From: Sphingobacterium sp. UBA7855
GTDB taxonomy: Bacteria; Bacteroidota; Bacteroidia; Sphingobacteriales; Sphingobacteriaceae
Reading direction: 5' to 3'
Assembly: GCA_002500745.1 (NCBI GenBank)
Contig: DLST01000002.1
Coordinates: 1-64,000 of the forward strand
DNA: 64,000 nt
Shown: positions 1 through 9,577 of the stretch, in pieces
Position numbering within the stretch: the first letter of the stretch is position 1
Layout: the number at the start of each line of letters is the position of its first letter
The notes under the pieces: generated by a model
Seen by the model: the letters and a program-made list of their open reading frames with translations, nothing else
Told to the model about the DNA's origin: nothing
Database searches by the model: none
Made by a program: the position numbers and the translations under genes

Positions 1-4
1 CCGA

Positions 5-265
5 CTAAGTTAGCAACTCCACCGAGAAAAAACGCATGATATACTCCCGGCTATCTGAAGTAAACAACGTCTTTACAAGACCATATTCTAAAAAGAATAT
101 TTTATCACAAATTCTTCCCTTTTTGACAATTATGTCTCCTTTTTTAAAGGATTTTGAGGTGATTTTTGATTTAAATTCAAGCAATGCTTCATTATTCACA
201 TTGAAGTGAACGTTTACGAATTGTACAAAATCAGGTGGATTATGATTGGAAAAGTTAGTCATCAT
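5..265 (-). pseudogene. Crp/Fnr-family regulator, N-terminal fragment
   Basis: An 86-residue reading frame covers the start of a cyclic-nucleotide-binding (Crp/Fnr) domain: a helix, then the strand pattern around SFKKGDIIVKKGRICDKIFF and GLVKTLF. Family members are about 190 residues, so this one stops inside the effector domain and has no HTH. The stop follows a run of six T on the coding strand. Adding one base there opens another frame to the window edge, so a frameshift, real or from sequencing, is possible. Only a few bases remain to the edge, so the fate of the rest of the gene cannot be seen. Confidence 0.55.
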
Positions 266-577
266 ACGATATAGCTCAATGCCATTATTTTATTTAATTT
301 ACGATTGTTTTTCCGAAATGATATAAACAGCGATAAATTGTCCAGTAGCGAAGATGAAATTGTAATCTCCCCTAAAAATAGCTACGATTATTAAAGTAGC
401 TTTATAAATTAGTCCAAATGCTCTACTTCTAAATGCTCCAGTTTTTTTAAACTTTTTTCTTACTGATATAGGAAGTGTTCTATGTTTAAATTATTGATAA
501 TGAGATGAACTACCTCATGTTGATGATTTAGTACCTTATTAATTTAATATATGATTTCAATTTTTAGATATTTGTAA
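266..577. other. intergenic region
   Basis: AT-rich spacer between a leftward Crp-like fragment and a rightward AraC gene. It must hold the promoters of both. I see no convincing hairpin, RNA gene or coding remnant. Confidence 0.4.
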
Positions 578-1453
578 ATGGCTCTATTGATAACTTTGGA
601 TAATGTCTATAAATTGTACAATCTTGATTCTTCAAAAAAGACGGAAGGAATAGTTATTCTCAATCAGCAAAATGATCCTAAAAAGGAATATACAAATAAT
701 AGCCGTCTATTTGATGGTTTATTGTTAGGATTTCTGATACAAGGATCCATGAAAGCACAGATTCATTTTTTAGAATATGAAATGCGCGCAGGTGATATTG
801 CTGTTTTACAGCCGCAATTGATGATGGATACAAAATCACTGAGTGACGATGCCCAAATTGTAACCATTGGTCTTTCATTAGATTTTATTACAGCATTTCC
901 AATTTTACGTGAGTTTGTAATGAATAACCAAATGAGATGGCAGCCCGTTATCAGACTTCAACCCGAAGAAATTAAGTTGCAAAATGAACTACTGACGCTT
1001 ATACAGAACTTCTACAATAAAAAAACGAGCCATAATAAAGCGGTAATGCTTCGACATCTTGTTATGGTTCTCATAAGTATGATTTCTGAAGTATATTCTT
1101 CTTTACCGAGTAACAAAAGCTTGGTGAAAAACCGCACACATGAGATTATAGACGATTTTTATCTACTCATTTCAAAGCATGCCAATCAACAAAGAAGCGT
1201 GGCGTTTTATGCTAAAAAGCTACATTTAACACCTCAATATCTTTCCACCTTCCTCAAACAGAGAACTGGAAAATCTGTATTACAGTGGATTGATCATATC
1301 ACCATTCTACATGCTAAAACCCTACTGAAAACTTCTAATTTATCAATTAAAGAAATTAGCAGCGAGCTTCATTTCGAAGAAACGAGTGTCTTTTGCCGAT
1401 ACTTTAAAAGAATAGTGGGCATGTCGCCAAAAACCTATAGAAACGAATCATAA
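578..1453 (+). CDS. AraC family transcriptional regulator
   Basis: A 291-residue DNA-binding regulator. Residues about 30-150 form a cupin-like sensory domain (strand-rich, with GDIAVLQPQ). The last 100 residues are the double HTH of AraC/XylS: the first around VAFYAKKLHLTPQYLSTFLK, the second around IKEISSELHFEETSVFCRYF, ending in the usual SPKTYR motif. Length is normal for the family. The gene lies 111 bp upstream of an MFS drug pump on the same strand, so it may control that pump. That link is inferred from position only. Confidence 0.9.
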   Translation: MALLITLDNVYKLYNLDSSKKTEGIVILNQQNDPKKEYTNNSRLFDGLLLGFLIQGSMKAQIHFLEYEMRAGDIAVLQPQLMMDTKSLSDDAQIVTIGLSLDFITAFPILREFVMNNQMRWQPVIRLQPEEIKLQNELLTLIQNFYNKKTSHNKAVMLRHLVMVLISMISEVYSSLPSNKSLVKNRTHEIIDDFYLLISKHANQQRSVAFYAKKLHLTPQYLSTFLKQRTGKSVLQWIDHITILHAKTLLKTSNLSIKEISSELHFEETSVFCRYFKRIVGMSPKTYRNES

Positions 1454-1564
1454 TTTATGTTCTCTTTATCTGAACTATCAACAGCATATGATTAGCTTTC
1501 AGATTGTACGTAAACACCATTAAATTGTCAATACCTGCTATTTATCGCTGTTTAATTTTACAGG

Positions 1565-2779
1565 ATGAAAAAAACAGGTAAAAAAGCAGCTATTGGATTT
1601 ATATTTGTAACGTTGTTGATTGATATTACAGGGTGGGGCATTATACTTCCCGTGGTTCCTAAACTCATTGGAGAACTTATCAATAATGACCTTAGTGAAG
1701 CTGCGAAATATGGAGGTTGGCTTGGCTTTGCTTATGCCATTACGCAATTTGTATTTGCACCTATAGTGGGTAATCTTAGTGATAAGTATGGGAGACGCCC
1801 AATTATTTTAATTTCTCTTTTCGGATTTGCTATTGATTATGTACTCTTAGCACTAGCGCCTTCTATTGGGTGGTTGTTTTTTGGAAGAATCATTGCCGGT
1901 CTTACTGGGGCTAGTATTTCAACAGCTAGTGCATATATAGCTGACATATCGACCGATGAAGATAGAGCTAAAAATTTCGGTTTAATCGGCGCAGCTTTTG
2001 GATTGGGGTTTATTATAGGTCCTGTAATAGGAGGTTTGCTTGGCCATTATGGCGCAAGAGTTCCCTTTTATTTCGCTGCTATATTATGCATGGTCAATTT
2101 TCTTTACGGCCTGCTTATACTACCAGAAAGTTTAGAAAAAGACAAACGTCGGTCATTTAGCTGGAAACGTGCAAACCCTATTGGAACAGTTAATTTTTTG
2201 AGAAAACAGTCAAAAATATCAAATCTCATAATCGCTTTAATGTTGGTCTATGTTGCCCTCCACGCTATACAAAGCAATTGGCATTTTTTTACTATGTATA
2301 AATTTAATTGGACGGAAAGAACTGTAGGTCTATCGCTTGGTTTGCTTGGCTTGTTGCTTGGCTTAGTACAAGGCATTCTAATGAGGTGGACAACGCCAAA
2401 ATTAGGGGAACATAAAAGTGTATATTTTGGGTTGCTATTTTATGCATTAGGTTTAATGCTTTTTGCATTTACTAATCAAGGGTGGATGATGTTTGTTTTT
2501 CTCGTTCCTTATTCCTTAGGTGGAATCTGCGGACCGGCACTTCAATCAATAATCAGTAAAAATGTTCCTGCAAATGAACAAGGTGAACTGCAGGGGGCAT
2601 TATCAAGTTTAGTGAGTGTTACGGCTATTTTGGGTCCTCCAATTATGACAAACTTATTTTATTATTTCACTCACGATAAAGCACCATTTCAATTTTCAGG
2701 AGCTCCGTTTTTTCTAGCATCCATTTTAATGTTTATTAGTGCAATTATCATATATTTTGCTTTTCGACAAAAACGTTAA
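1565..2779 (+). CDS. TetA-like MFS efflux transporter
   Basis: A 404-residue integral membrane protein of the major facilitator superfamily with about 12 predicted membrane segments. It opens with the TetA-type first helix (GWGIILPVVPKL) and carries the cytoplasmic loop 2-3 signature GNLSDKYGRRP (residues about 69-79). The GLTGASISTASAYIAD segment and the GFIIGPVIGG antiporter motif also match the TCR/Tet subfamily, which exports tetracyclines and other drugs by proton exchange. The real substrate cannot be told from sequence. It follows an AraC gene in the same direction and may be regulated by it. Confidence 0.88.
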   Translation: MKKTGKKAAIGFIFVTLLIDITGWGIILPVVPKLIGELINNDLSEAAKYGGWLGFAYAITQFVFAPIVGNLSDKYGRRPIILISLFGFAIDYVLLALAPSIGWLFFGRIIAGLTGASISTASAYIADISTDEDRAKNFGLIGAAFGLGFIIGPVIGGLLGHYGARVPFYFAAILCMVNFLYGLLILPESLEKDKRRSFSWKRANPIGTVNFLRKQSKISNLIIALMLVYVALHAIQSNWHFFTMYKFNWTERTVGLSLGLLGLLLGLVQGILMRWTTPKLGEHKSVYFGLLFYALGLMLFAFTNQGWMMFVFLVPYSLGGICGPALQSIISKNVPANEQGELQGALSSLVSVTAILGPPIMTNLFYYFTHDKAPFQFSGAPFFLASILMFISAIIIYFAFRQKR

Positions 2780-2840
2780 AAAGAAGCTAACGATTAAATG
2801 CCTCACCCTTCAAATAGCTGAGTCTATTTTCGTTCATAGG

Positions 2841-2862
2841 TTCTGTTTTGTGATAAACAGAA
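2841..2862. promoter_or_regulatory. 22-bp palindrome upstream of dinB
   Basis: TTCTGTTT, six bases, then AAACAGAA: a perfect 8-bp inverted repeat in the gap between the MFS gene and dinB. It is AT-rich and has no T-tract, so it looks more like a protein-binding operator than a terminator. An SOS-type repressor site is possible, since it precedes a translesion polymerase operon, but it does not match a LexA box I can name. Confidence 0.35.
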
Positions 2863-2905
2863 AAGCCACCACCTTGTTTAAGCTGACATCGTAATATAAA
2901 ATATT

Positions 2906-3067
2906 ATGCTGACAATGAATGTGATAAAAATTAAACCATTGTGCCTTCTTGGTTGTTTGCTAATAATATTAGTATTTTTGAATGCGTCAACTGCCAAAAA
3001 TCAAAAGGCACAATGCAGTGCTTTTGGTACAATTGAAAAACATGGAAAGGAGTATAATACATTGTGA
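2906..3067 (+). CDS. possible small secreted or membrane peptide upstream of dinB
   Basis: A 53-residue frame starting at an ATG, with a Lys-containing start followed by a hydrophobic core (CLLGCLLIILVFL) and an AST-type small-residue site, like a signal peptide. It overlaps the dinB start by 26 bp in another frame. It could be a leader whose translation feeds into dinB, or chance. No family is recognised. Confidence 0.25.
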   Translation: MLTMNVIKIKPLCLLGCLLIILVFLNASTAKNQKAQCSAFGTIEKHGKEYNTL

Positions 3068-4223
3068 TCTTGATACATTTTTTGTATCTGTCGAGCGCTT
3101 GGAGAACAGCAAGCTCATCGGCGTACCCGTGCTCATAGGAGGAAACAGCGACCGCGGGGTAGTAGCCTCTTGTTCCTATGAAGCCCGTAAGTTTGGCGTA
3201 CATTCGGCTATGCCCATGCGGCTGGCCCTGCGCATGTGTCCAGACGCAGTAGTCGTACGGGGCGATCACGACCGCTATAGTCACTATTCCAGTATCGTCA
3301 CGCAGATCATCGAAGAAGACACGCCCATTGTCGAAAAAGCCAGTATAGACGAACACTACCTTGATGTCTCCGGTATGGACCGCTTTTTTGGCTGTTGGAA
3401 ATGGACACAGGAGCTCCGCCAGCGCATTATCCGAGAGACTGGGCTACCCATTAGCTTTGGTCTTTCTGTGAATAAGACCGTCGCCAAGATTGCCACCGGT
3501 ACAGCCAAACCCTGCGGCGAAAAGCAGGTGCAGAATGGTACCGAAAAAGGCTTCCTCGCACCGCTATCCATCCGCAAAATCCCAATGGTAGGCGAGAAGT
3601 CCTTTACGCTGCTCCGGAATATGGGAATTTCGAAGATCGGCACCCTGCAGCAGATGGAGGTGTTCACCATGCAGAAAGTGCTTGGTGAGAATGGAATCAA
3701 TATCTGGCGCAAAGCCAACGGGCTCGATGATTCACTCGTGTTGCCTTTTCGGGAGCAAAAGTCCATGTCCAAAGAAAACACCTTTTTGCAGGATACCATC
3801 GATATGGATGTACTCCGCCGCACCCTGATCGGTATGGTCGATACACTGGCCTTTGATCTGCGCAAAGAGCAAAAGCTGACTAGCTGTGTCACCCTCAAGA
3901 TCCGTTATAGCAATTTTGATACCCATACGCAGCAGTTGCAGATCGGTTATACCAATTCGGATCGAAAGCTTACCGATGTGGTGCTTTCACTCTTCAAGAA
4001 ACTGTATAGCCGCAGGATGCTGATACGCCTTATCGGGATTAAGTTCTCGGGTTTAATTTACGGATCCTATCAGACCGACCTCTTCGACGATAGCGCCGAG
4101 GAGGTCAATCTGATGCAGGCCATGGACAAGATCCGAAAACGCTATGGCGCCGAATTTCTGATGAAGGCCATCTGTGCGCCGCTGCCGGAGAAAGGAGGGG
4201 ATCATGCTCTTAAATCTACATAG
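3042..4223 (+). CDS. dinB: Y-family DNA polymerase (Pol IV type)
   Basis: A 393-residue translesion DNA polymerase that copies damaged templates with low fidelity. The start MERSIIHCDLDTFF carries the first metal-binding Asp and the aromatic steric-gate region; SIDEHYLDVSG holds the catalytic Asp-Glu pair (D103-E104); a helix-hairpin-helix segment follows (KIPMVGEKSFTLLRNMGI), then the little-finger domain. The ATG at 3042 is chosen because upstream residues in the same frame are unlike the family. The gene overlaps dnaE2 by 20 bp, so the two are co-translated. G+C content is higher than in the flanking genes. Confidence 0.93.
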   Translation: MERSIIHCDLDTFFVSVERLENSKLIGVPVLIGGNSDRGVVASCSYEARKFGVHSAMPMRLALRMCPDAVVVRGDHDRYSHYSSIVTQIIEEDTPIVEKASIDEHYLDVSGMDRFFGCWKWTQELRQRIIRETGLPISFGLSVNKTVAKIATGTAKPCGEKQVQNGTEKGFLAPLSIRKIPMVGEKSFTLLRNMGISKIGTLQQMEVFTMQKVLGENGINIWRKANGLDDSLVLPFREQKSMSKENTFLQDTIDMDVLRRTLIGMVDTLAFDLRKEQKLTSCVTLKIRYSNFDTHTQQLQIGYTNSDRKLTDVVLSLFKKLYSRRMLIRLIGIKFSGLIYGSYQTDLFDDSAEEVNLMQAMDKIRKRYGAEFLMKAICAPLPEKGGDHALKST

Positions 4224-7140
4224 TTACTATAGCCTGCGCTTTGGCACGCTCAGCCCGCAGGATCTTATCTCGGGCATGCTTGCTGGCGGTTATGATACCG
4301 CCGTACTTACCGATATCAATAACAGTTCCGGTTCGCTTGACTTTATTAAGCTGGGGCGGGCCGCAGGATTGAACCTGCTCGCCGGCATGGAGTTTCGCCA
4401 CGACGATCAATTTTGTTTCGTCGCCATCGCCAAGAACGAACAGGGATTTCGGGAGATCAATGACTATCGGACCAAGCTTAATATGGAAAACCGTGCTGCA
4501 CCCGAGCGTGCACCCGAATTCGAACAGGTCTTTGTCATCTATCCCCTTAGCAAACTCAATGCTTTTCCGCTAAAGGACTACGAATACATCGGCATCAGAC
4601 CCATTGAGCGTACACGTGTCCAGTTGATGGACCGAAAGGTGCTTGACCGCTGTGTTATCCTGGCACCAGTGAGTTTTCGTAAGGCCGACTATACCTTACA
4701 TCGGCAATTAAGGGCCATTGACAACAACCTGCTGATTTCGCAACTGAGCCCGGATCAGACTGCAGCCGAGGACGAGGTATTTATCCCCCGGGTTAAGCTG
4801 ATGCGGTTATTTTCGGATCTACCGCAGCTGCTCGCCAATACAAACCGCATACTGGGCCAGTGTTCTTTCAGTTTTGATTTTACCAGCGTCAAGAATAAAG
4901 CAACCTTTACGGGCAATCGCTACAACGATAAGCAACTCCTGCACAAGTACTGCATAGATGGCTTCTCCAGGCGCTATGGTCGTCAGGACCGGGTGGCCAC
5001 CGAACGCATTCAGCGCGAGCTTGAGATTATCGAAAACTTGCGTTTCTCCAGTTATTTCCTCATCACCGACGAGATCTGCCGCTATGCACGAGGGCGCAAT
5101 TTTCACTATGTAGGCCGTGGATCGGGAGCCAATTCTGCAGTGGCTTATTGCCTGGGGATCACCGATGTTGATCCCATTGCGCTCAACCTACCTTTTGAGC
5201 GTTTTCTTAACCCCAAGCGCAAGAGTCCGCCAGACTTTGATATCGATTTCAGCTGGAACGAACGTGATGAGATTTATGACTTTATTTTTAATCGTTATCA
5301 GACAGGTCATACCGCACTTATGGGCGCTATGAGTACGTTTCGTTCGCGGAGTATCTTGCGCGAGCTGGGTAAAGTGTATGGACTACCCAAGGCCGAGATC
5401 GACCGCTTGGTGCATGAGCCCGAGCATATGCTCAACAAGAATGAGGTGACCAATACCATTCTGAGCGTTTACAACCGCATGGCCGACTTTCCCAACCAGC
5501 GCACCATCCATGCCAGCGGCGTGCTCATCTCCGAGGAACCATTGACCTGTTATTCGGCGATGGACAATCCGCCAAAAGGGTTGCCGACCGTGCAATTTGA
5601 TATGTATGTGGCCGAAGATATCGGCTTCGAGAAGTTTGATATCCTTTCGCAGCGCGGCATCGGCCATATCAAAGATTGCCGTACCATTGTGCGGGAAAAC
5701 TTGGGGGGCGTCATCGATACCGACAATCCCAAGCGTTTCTTTCAGGATGCCCATATTGCAGCGCAATTAAAATCGGCCAATACCATCGGCTGTTTCTATA
5801 TCGAGAGTCCGGCCATGCGGCAGCTGCTCACCAAGCTGCGTTGCGATGATTACCTGACTTTGGTGGCTGCCTCATCCATTATTCGGCCAGGTGTGGCCAG
5901 TTCGGGCATGATGAGCGAGTACATCCGTCGGCATCACGACCCCACGACGGTCGTCTATCCACACCCCGTGTTTAAAGAGCAGCTCGAAGAGACCTTTGGC
6001 GTAATGGTCTATCAGGAAGATGTAATGAAAATTGCCAATGCCTATGGTGGACTTGATATGGCCGATGCCGATGTGCTGCGGCGTATGATGTCGGGCAAAT
6101 ACCGGAGCAAAGATCACCTAATCGAAATTGAGGATAAATTCTTTTCCAACTGTAAGGCCAAGGGGTACCCCGAAAAAACTACCCGCGAGATCTGGCGGCA
6201 GATGGAAAGTTTTGCGGGCTATTCCTTCAACAAGGCGCATTCAGCATCCTTTGCAGTAGAGAGTTATCAGAGTCTTTTCCTCAAGACCTACTATCCTTTG
6301 GAGTTTATGGTTGCGGTTCTCAACAATTATGGTGGCTTTTACAACCGTAAGGTCTATGTCAATGAGGCCCGAATTTCAGGTGGCAATATCTGCCTGCCCT
6401 GTGTCAATCAGTCGGTATTTAATACCTCCATTCGGGGTAAAGATATTTACCTTGGTTTTGACTGCCTGCTCAATTTGGAAGGTAAACTGGCCCATCGCAT
6501 TATTGAGGAGCGCGAAGCCAATGGCACGTATACGAGTCTGGAGAACTTTGTTAAACGGACGCAGACCGGTATTGAGCAGGTCGTTATCCTGATCCGCGTT
6601 GGAGCCTTGCGCTTTACGGGGACGGGCAAAAAGCAACTGCTGTGGGCGGCACATCTGATGATGAGCAAGCATAAGCCTGTGGCAGCGGGTATAGCACTGT
6701 TTGAGACCGAGAGTCGCAAGCCTATACTGCCACCTTTGGAAGAAGATATCCTGGAGGATTATTACGACGAGATGGAGCTGATCGGCTTTTGCGTCACAGG
6801 AACCCTTTTTGATCTTGCCAAAAGCGATTACCGTGGCGATATGCCGGCCCGGGAACTCCGTCTGCATGAAGGTAAAATAATTCGGATAGTGGGGGACTTT
6901 GTCTGTGAAAAATTTGTCAAGACCAAGCGCGGCGACCTAATGAAATTCGGCACTTTCCTCGATGCCGAGGGACGCTTTTTTGATACGGTACACTTTCCAC
7001 AAACACTAATGAAATATCCGCTCCGTGGTGCAGGAATCTATTTGATCGAAGGTAAAGTTGTTGTCGAATATGGCTGTCCATCTATCGAGGTGATACGCTG
7101 TGCCAAGATGCCGCTAAAGCCCGATCCGCGGAGTGAATAA
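4204..7140 (+). CDS. dnaE2: error-prone DNA polymerase III alpha subunit (DnaE2 type)
   Basis: A C-family DNA polymerase of 978 residues. It has an N-terminal PHP domain (NLHSYYSLRFGTLSP), the palm with PPDFDIDFSW carrying catalytic aspartates near residues 343-347, a fingers region (MVYQEDVMKIANAYGGL, SFNKAHSASFA) and a C-terminal OB-like part. It is shorter than replicative DnaE (about 1160 residues), which fits DnaE2/ImuC mutasome polymerases. The ATG at 4204 follows a strong AAAGGAGGGG ribosome-binding site inside dinB. Together with dinB it would form a damage-induced mutagenic bypass module. No imuA or lexA-like gene lies beside it here. Confidence 0.92.
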   Translation: MLLNLHSYYSLRFGTLSPQDLISGMLAGGYDTAVLTDINNSSGSLDFIKLGRAAGLNLLAGMEFRHDDQFCFVAIAKNEQGFREINDYRTKLNMENRAAPERAPEFEQVFVIYPLSKLNAFPLKDYEYIGIRPIERTRVQLMDRKVLDRCVILAPVSFRKADYTLHRQLRAIDNNLLISQLSPDQTAAEDEVFIPRVKLMRLFSDLPQLLANTNRILGQCSFSFDFTSVKNKATFTGNRYNDKQLLHKYCIDGFSRRYGRQDRVATERIQRELEIIENLRFSSYFLITDEICRYARGRNFHYVGRGSGANSAVAYCLGITDVDPIALNLPFERFLNPKRKSPPDFDIDFSWNERDEIYDFIFNRYQTGHTALMGAMSTFRSRSILRELGKVYGLPKAEIDRLVHEPEHMLNKNEVTNTILSVYNRMADFPNQRTIHASGVLISEEPLTCYSAMDNPPKGLPTVQFDMYVAEDIGFEKFDILSQRGIGHIKDCRTIVRENLGGVIDTDNPKRFFQDAHIAAQLKSANTIGCFYIESPAMRQLLTKLRCDDYLTLVAASSIIRPGVASSGMMSEYIRRHHDPTTVVYPHPVFKEQLEETFGVMVYQEDVMKIANAYGGLDMADADVLRRMMSGKYRSKDHLIEIEDKFFSNCKAKGYPEKTTREIWRQMESFAGYSFNKAHSASFAVESYQSLFLKTYYPLEFMVAVLNNYGGFYNRKVYVNEARISGGNICLPCVNQSVFNTSIRGKDIYLGFDCLLNLEGKLAHRIIEEREANGTYTSLENFVKRTQTGIEQVVILIRVGALRFTGTGKKQLLWAAHLMMSKHKPVAAGIALFETESRKPILPPLEEDILEDYYDEMELIGFCVTGTLFDLAKSDYRGDMPARELRLHEGKIIRIVGDFVCEKFVKTKRGDLMKFGTFLDAEGRFFDTVHFPQTLMKYPLRGAGIYLIEGKVVVEYGCPSIEVIRCAKMPLKPDPRSE

Positions 7141-7256
7141 TTAATCCTATCTTAGTCCTATGATGTACATCCCTTTGAACAGGTCACCCAAAGTTCGTTT
7201 CGCGAGTTTGTCGAGTCCGGCTATGTCGACTTTGTGCTGCAGCGCTTGGAGTTAAT
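7141..7256 (+). pseudogene. 5' remnant of a gene paralogous to the one at 18153
   Basis: The sequence from the spacer before the ATG at 7160 through GCAGCGCTTGGAGT aligns almost base for base with 18134-18248. One base is missing near 7169 (TACATCCC against TACAATCCC), which breaks the frame. Homology stops abruptly about 7254, where AT-rich hipBA-linked sequence begins. The matching downstream piece is found again at 9246, beyond hipA. Confidence 0.75.
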
Positions 7257-7497
7257 TGTATCAGATTTTTCAAATAGTCAGTGGACTTTTACAACCATAT
7301 ACGATCCAAAAGTTAGTCAACATCCAATTTCTAGAAATCGGGATTTTAACTTCGTGCCGGAAAGTATTGACCATTATTTAATGCACAATTTGCAATTTAT
7401 TAGGTTTATGCGTTTTATTTTGTACATTAGTTTTATAATATTATAACAATTTATTATTGTGCAGAATATTGAACATTAATGAGTTTACTTGTGCTTT

Positions 7498-7845
7498 ATG
7501 AACAATATAATAGACATTGCTAATTTATCGGATAAAGCTATTTTACAGAAAATAGGATTCTTTATTCAACAAATACGTATTAAAGAAAATATAACACAGA
7601 TTGAATTAGCGCAAAAAGCTGCTATAAGTCGTACAACGTTAAGTTTACTTGAGCGGGGTGAAAATATAACTTTGGTCAATTTGGTAAAGATCTTACGTAT
7701 TTTAGACGTACTATATGTTTTAAATAGTTTTGATGTACAAGAAGAGCCCAGCCCGATAGAGTTAGCCAAAGGTGAAAGGCAGAAACGACAAAGAGCATCT
7801 AAAGCAAATACGCAAGAGCAAGATAATTCAGATTTAGGATGGTAA
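7498..7845 (+). CDS. hipB: HipB-like antitoxin, XRE family
   Basis: A 115-residue HTH protein. The HTH lies at residues about 25-75 (ITQIELAQKAAISRTTLSLL, with the typical ERGENITLVNLVKIL third helix). The C-terminal tail is charged and probably disordered. It overlaps hipA by seven bases (ATGGTAA), the usual coupling of type II toxin-antitoxin operons. HipB proteins bind the operon promoter and hold HipA inactive. The ATG at 7498 is preferred over an upstream TTG. Codon use is AT-rich compared with the preceding dnaE2. Confidence 0.88.
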   Translation: MNNIIDIANLSDKAILQKIGFFIQQIRIKENITQIELAQKAAISRTTLSLLERGENITLVNLVKILRILDVLYVLNSFDVQEEPSPIELAKGERQKRQRASKANTQEQDNSDLGW

Positions 7846-9125
7846 AAACAGCATTTATTAATATATATGGTAAACGTGTGGGTGTCGTAGCTTGGGATTC
7901 GAATAGAGGTTTAGCTAGTTTTGAGTATGATCCCAAATTTGATATCAAGCAATTGCCAATAGCTCCCATTAAAATGCCTACTAAAAATAGGATTTATAGT
8001 TTTCCTGAATTTAGAGAAAACGAAACGTTTAAAGGTATGCCTGGATTATTAGCGGACGCGCTACCCGATAGATATGGTAAAGAATTAATCAATGCTTGGT
8101 TGGCGCGTCAGGGACGTCCTGATGACAGTTTAAATCCGGTAGAATTATTGTGTTTCATAGGTAAAAGAGGAATGGGTGCCTTGGAATTCGAGCCGGTAAT
8201 AGGTAAAGAATCTACTTCTTACGATTTAGAATTAACCGATTTGATAGAAACAACAAAAGCATTATTGGAGAAAAAAGAAGAGTTTCATATTAATAGTCAA
8301 CACAGCATGGAAGATGTGATGTTAGATGTGTTAAAAATGGGAACTTCTGCTGGAGGCGCTCGCCCCAAAGCCATTATTGCGTATGATGAAACAACAGGAA
8401 AAATAAAATCTGGACAAACTTTAGCCGAAGAAGGATTTGAACATTGGTTAATCAAATTTGATGAGATTAGCGATGTACAATTTGGGGTGTTAAAAGGATA
8501 CGGTCGTGTAGAGATGGCCTATTATAAAATGGCAACGAGCTTTGGAATAGAAATGATGGAATCACGATTAATAGAAGAAAATAATCGTGTGCATTTTATG
8601 ACTAAGCGTTTTGATCGTGTTGGAGGAAATCAAAAAGTACATACCCAAACTTTATGCGCGCTACAACATTACGATTTTGCAAATATCACATCCTATAGCT
8701 ATGAACAAATATTTCAAACAATGCGTTTATTACGCTTGAATTATGCTGAGGCTGAGCAAATGTTTAAACGCATGGTATTTAATGTGGTAGCACGTAATTG
8801 TGATGACCACACTAAAAACTTTGCTTTTTTGATGGATGCTCGAGGTAAATGGAAGTTAGCGCCAGCATATGATATTTGTTTCGCATATCGTCCAGATAGT
8901 GTATGGGTGAGTCAGCATAATTTGAGTATCAACGGTAAACGCAGAGATTTTGAACGTAAAGATTTGGTAGCAGTTGGCGAACAAAACTCTATTCGCAATC
9001 CAGAAAAAATCATAGACCAAGCACTTGAATTGGTGAAAGATTGGAGTAAATACGCAGCGATGTATCAAGTTGATCGATTTTTGGCAAAGCAAATAGAAGG
9101 GGATTTAATCAAGGAACTGAAATGA
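7839..9125 (+). CDS. hipA: HipA-like serine/threonine kinase toxin
   Basis: A 428-residue kinase toxin. An N-terminal HipA-N1 domain (residues about 1-110) precedes the kinase fold. Seen motifs are the Ser-containing Gly-rich loop MGTSAGGARPK (S170, the position of the autophosphorylated Ser in E. coli HipA), WLIKFD with the ATP-binding Lys (K206), the catalytic NCDDHTKNF (D322/D323, N327) and LAPAYD (D345). All catalytic residues appear present. Known HipA toxins phosphorylate glutamyl-tRNA synthetase and cause growth arrest. The hipBA pair sits inside the remains of another gene, a sign of insertion. Confidence 0.92.
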   Translation: MVKTAFINIYGKRVGVVAWDSNRGLASFEYDPKFDIKQLPIAPIKMPTKNRIYSFPEFRENETFKGMPGLLADALPDRYGKELINAWLARQGRPDDSLNPVELLCFIGKRGMGALEFEPVIGKESTSYDLELTDLIETTKALLEKKEEFHINSQHSMEDVMLDVLKMGTSAGGARPKAIIAYDETTGKIKSGQTLAEEGFEHWLIKFDEISDVQFGVLKGYGRVEMAYYKMATSFGIEMMESRLIEENNRVHFMTKRFDRVGGNQKVHTQTLCALQHYDFANITSYSYEQIFQTMRLLRLNYAEAEQMFKRMVFNVVARNCDDHTKNFAFLMDARGKWKLAPAYDICFAYRPDSVWVSQHNLSINGKRRDFERKDLVAVGEQNSIRNPEKIIDQALELVKDWSKYAAMYQVDRFLAKQIEGDLIKELK

Positions 9126-9245
9126 TAATAGAGAAAAATGCGTAATAAGTTTAAAGAAATTACTCAATCTGAAGAATACATTTTGACGAAGGAAATGATG
9201 TTACCATAGTCCAATATCAATATCTTAGAATATCTGTTTATGACG

Positions 9246-9523
9246 ATCTAGCCGATAAGATCGAAAGCTTGTTAACAACAGCATCAGGCTATCGCATCTT
9301 CCACAACCCTATCAAGGAAGAGAACTGGGATAAGCGTATGCTCAAACTCTACGAAAAAAATATTGTCCATTACCTACGTACCAAAACCAAGTTTCAACGC
9401 AAAAATCCCATCTACATTCTATCCTTAGCATATGGCCGGGTAGTGGCTACGATTACCGATGGATCCAGCCCGGGTTGGTCAAGTCTGGTCACTCAAGATG
9501 GGCCTTTGGCGCAAAAGATGTGA
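9246..9523 (+). pseudogene. 3' remnant of the gene split by hipBA
   Basis: From about 9246 the DNA again matches the 18153 gene (18365-18415): both encode DKIESLLTT, one residue, SGYRIF. After this the two diverge. The open frame continues to 9523 (ending PLAQKM) with no recognised family. An ATG-like start inside it is not convincing. I read this as the tail of the interrupted gene, perhaps retaining its original 3' end. Confidence 0.6.
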
Positions 9524-9577
9524 CGTTTTCACAAAACGAATTGGAAGCAGTTATAAGATATATTCTATAAGATTATG

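Noticed and set aside
2931..3898. Long minus-strand frames opposite dinB
   Set aside because: They are antisense to a well-conserved polymerase gene and encode nothing recognisable; shadows of a G+C-rich gene.
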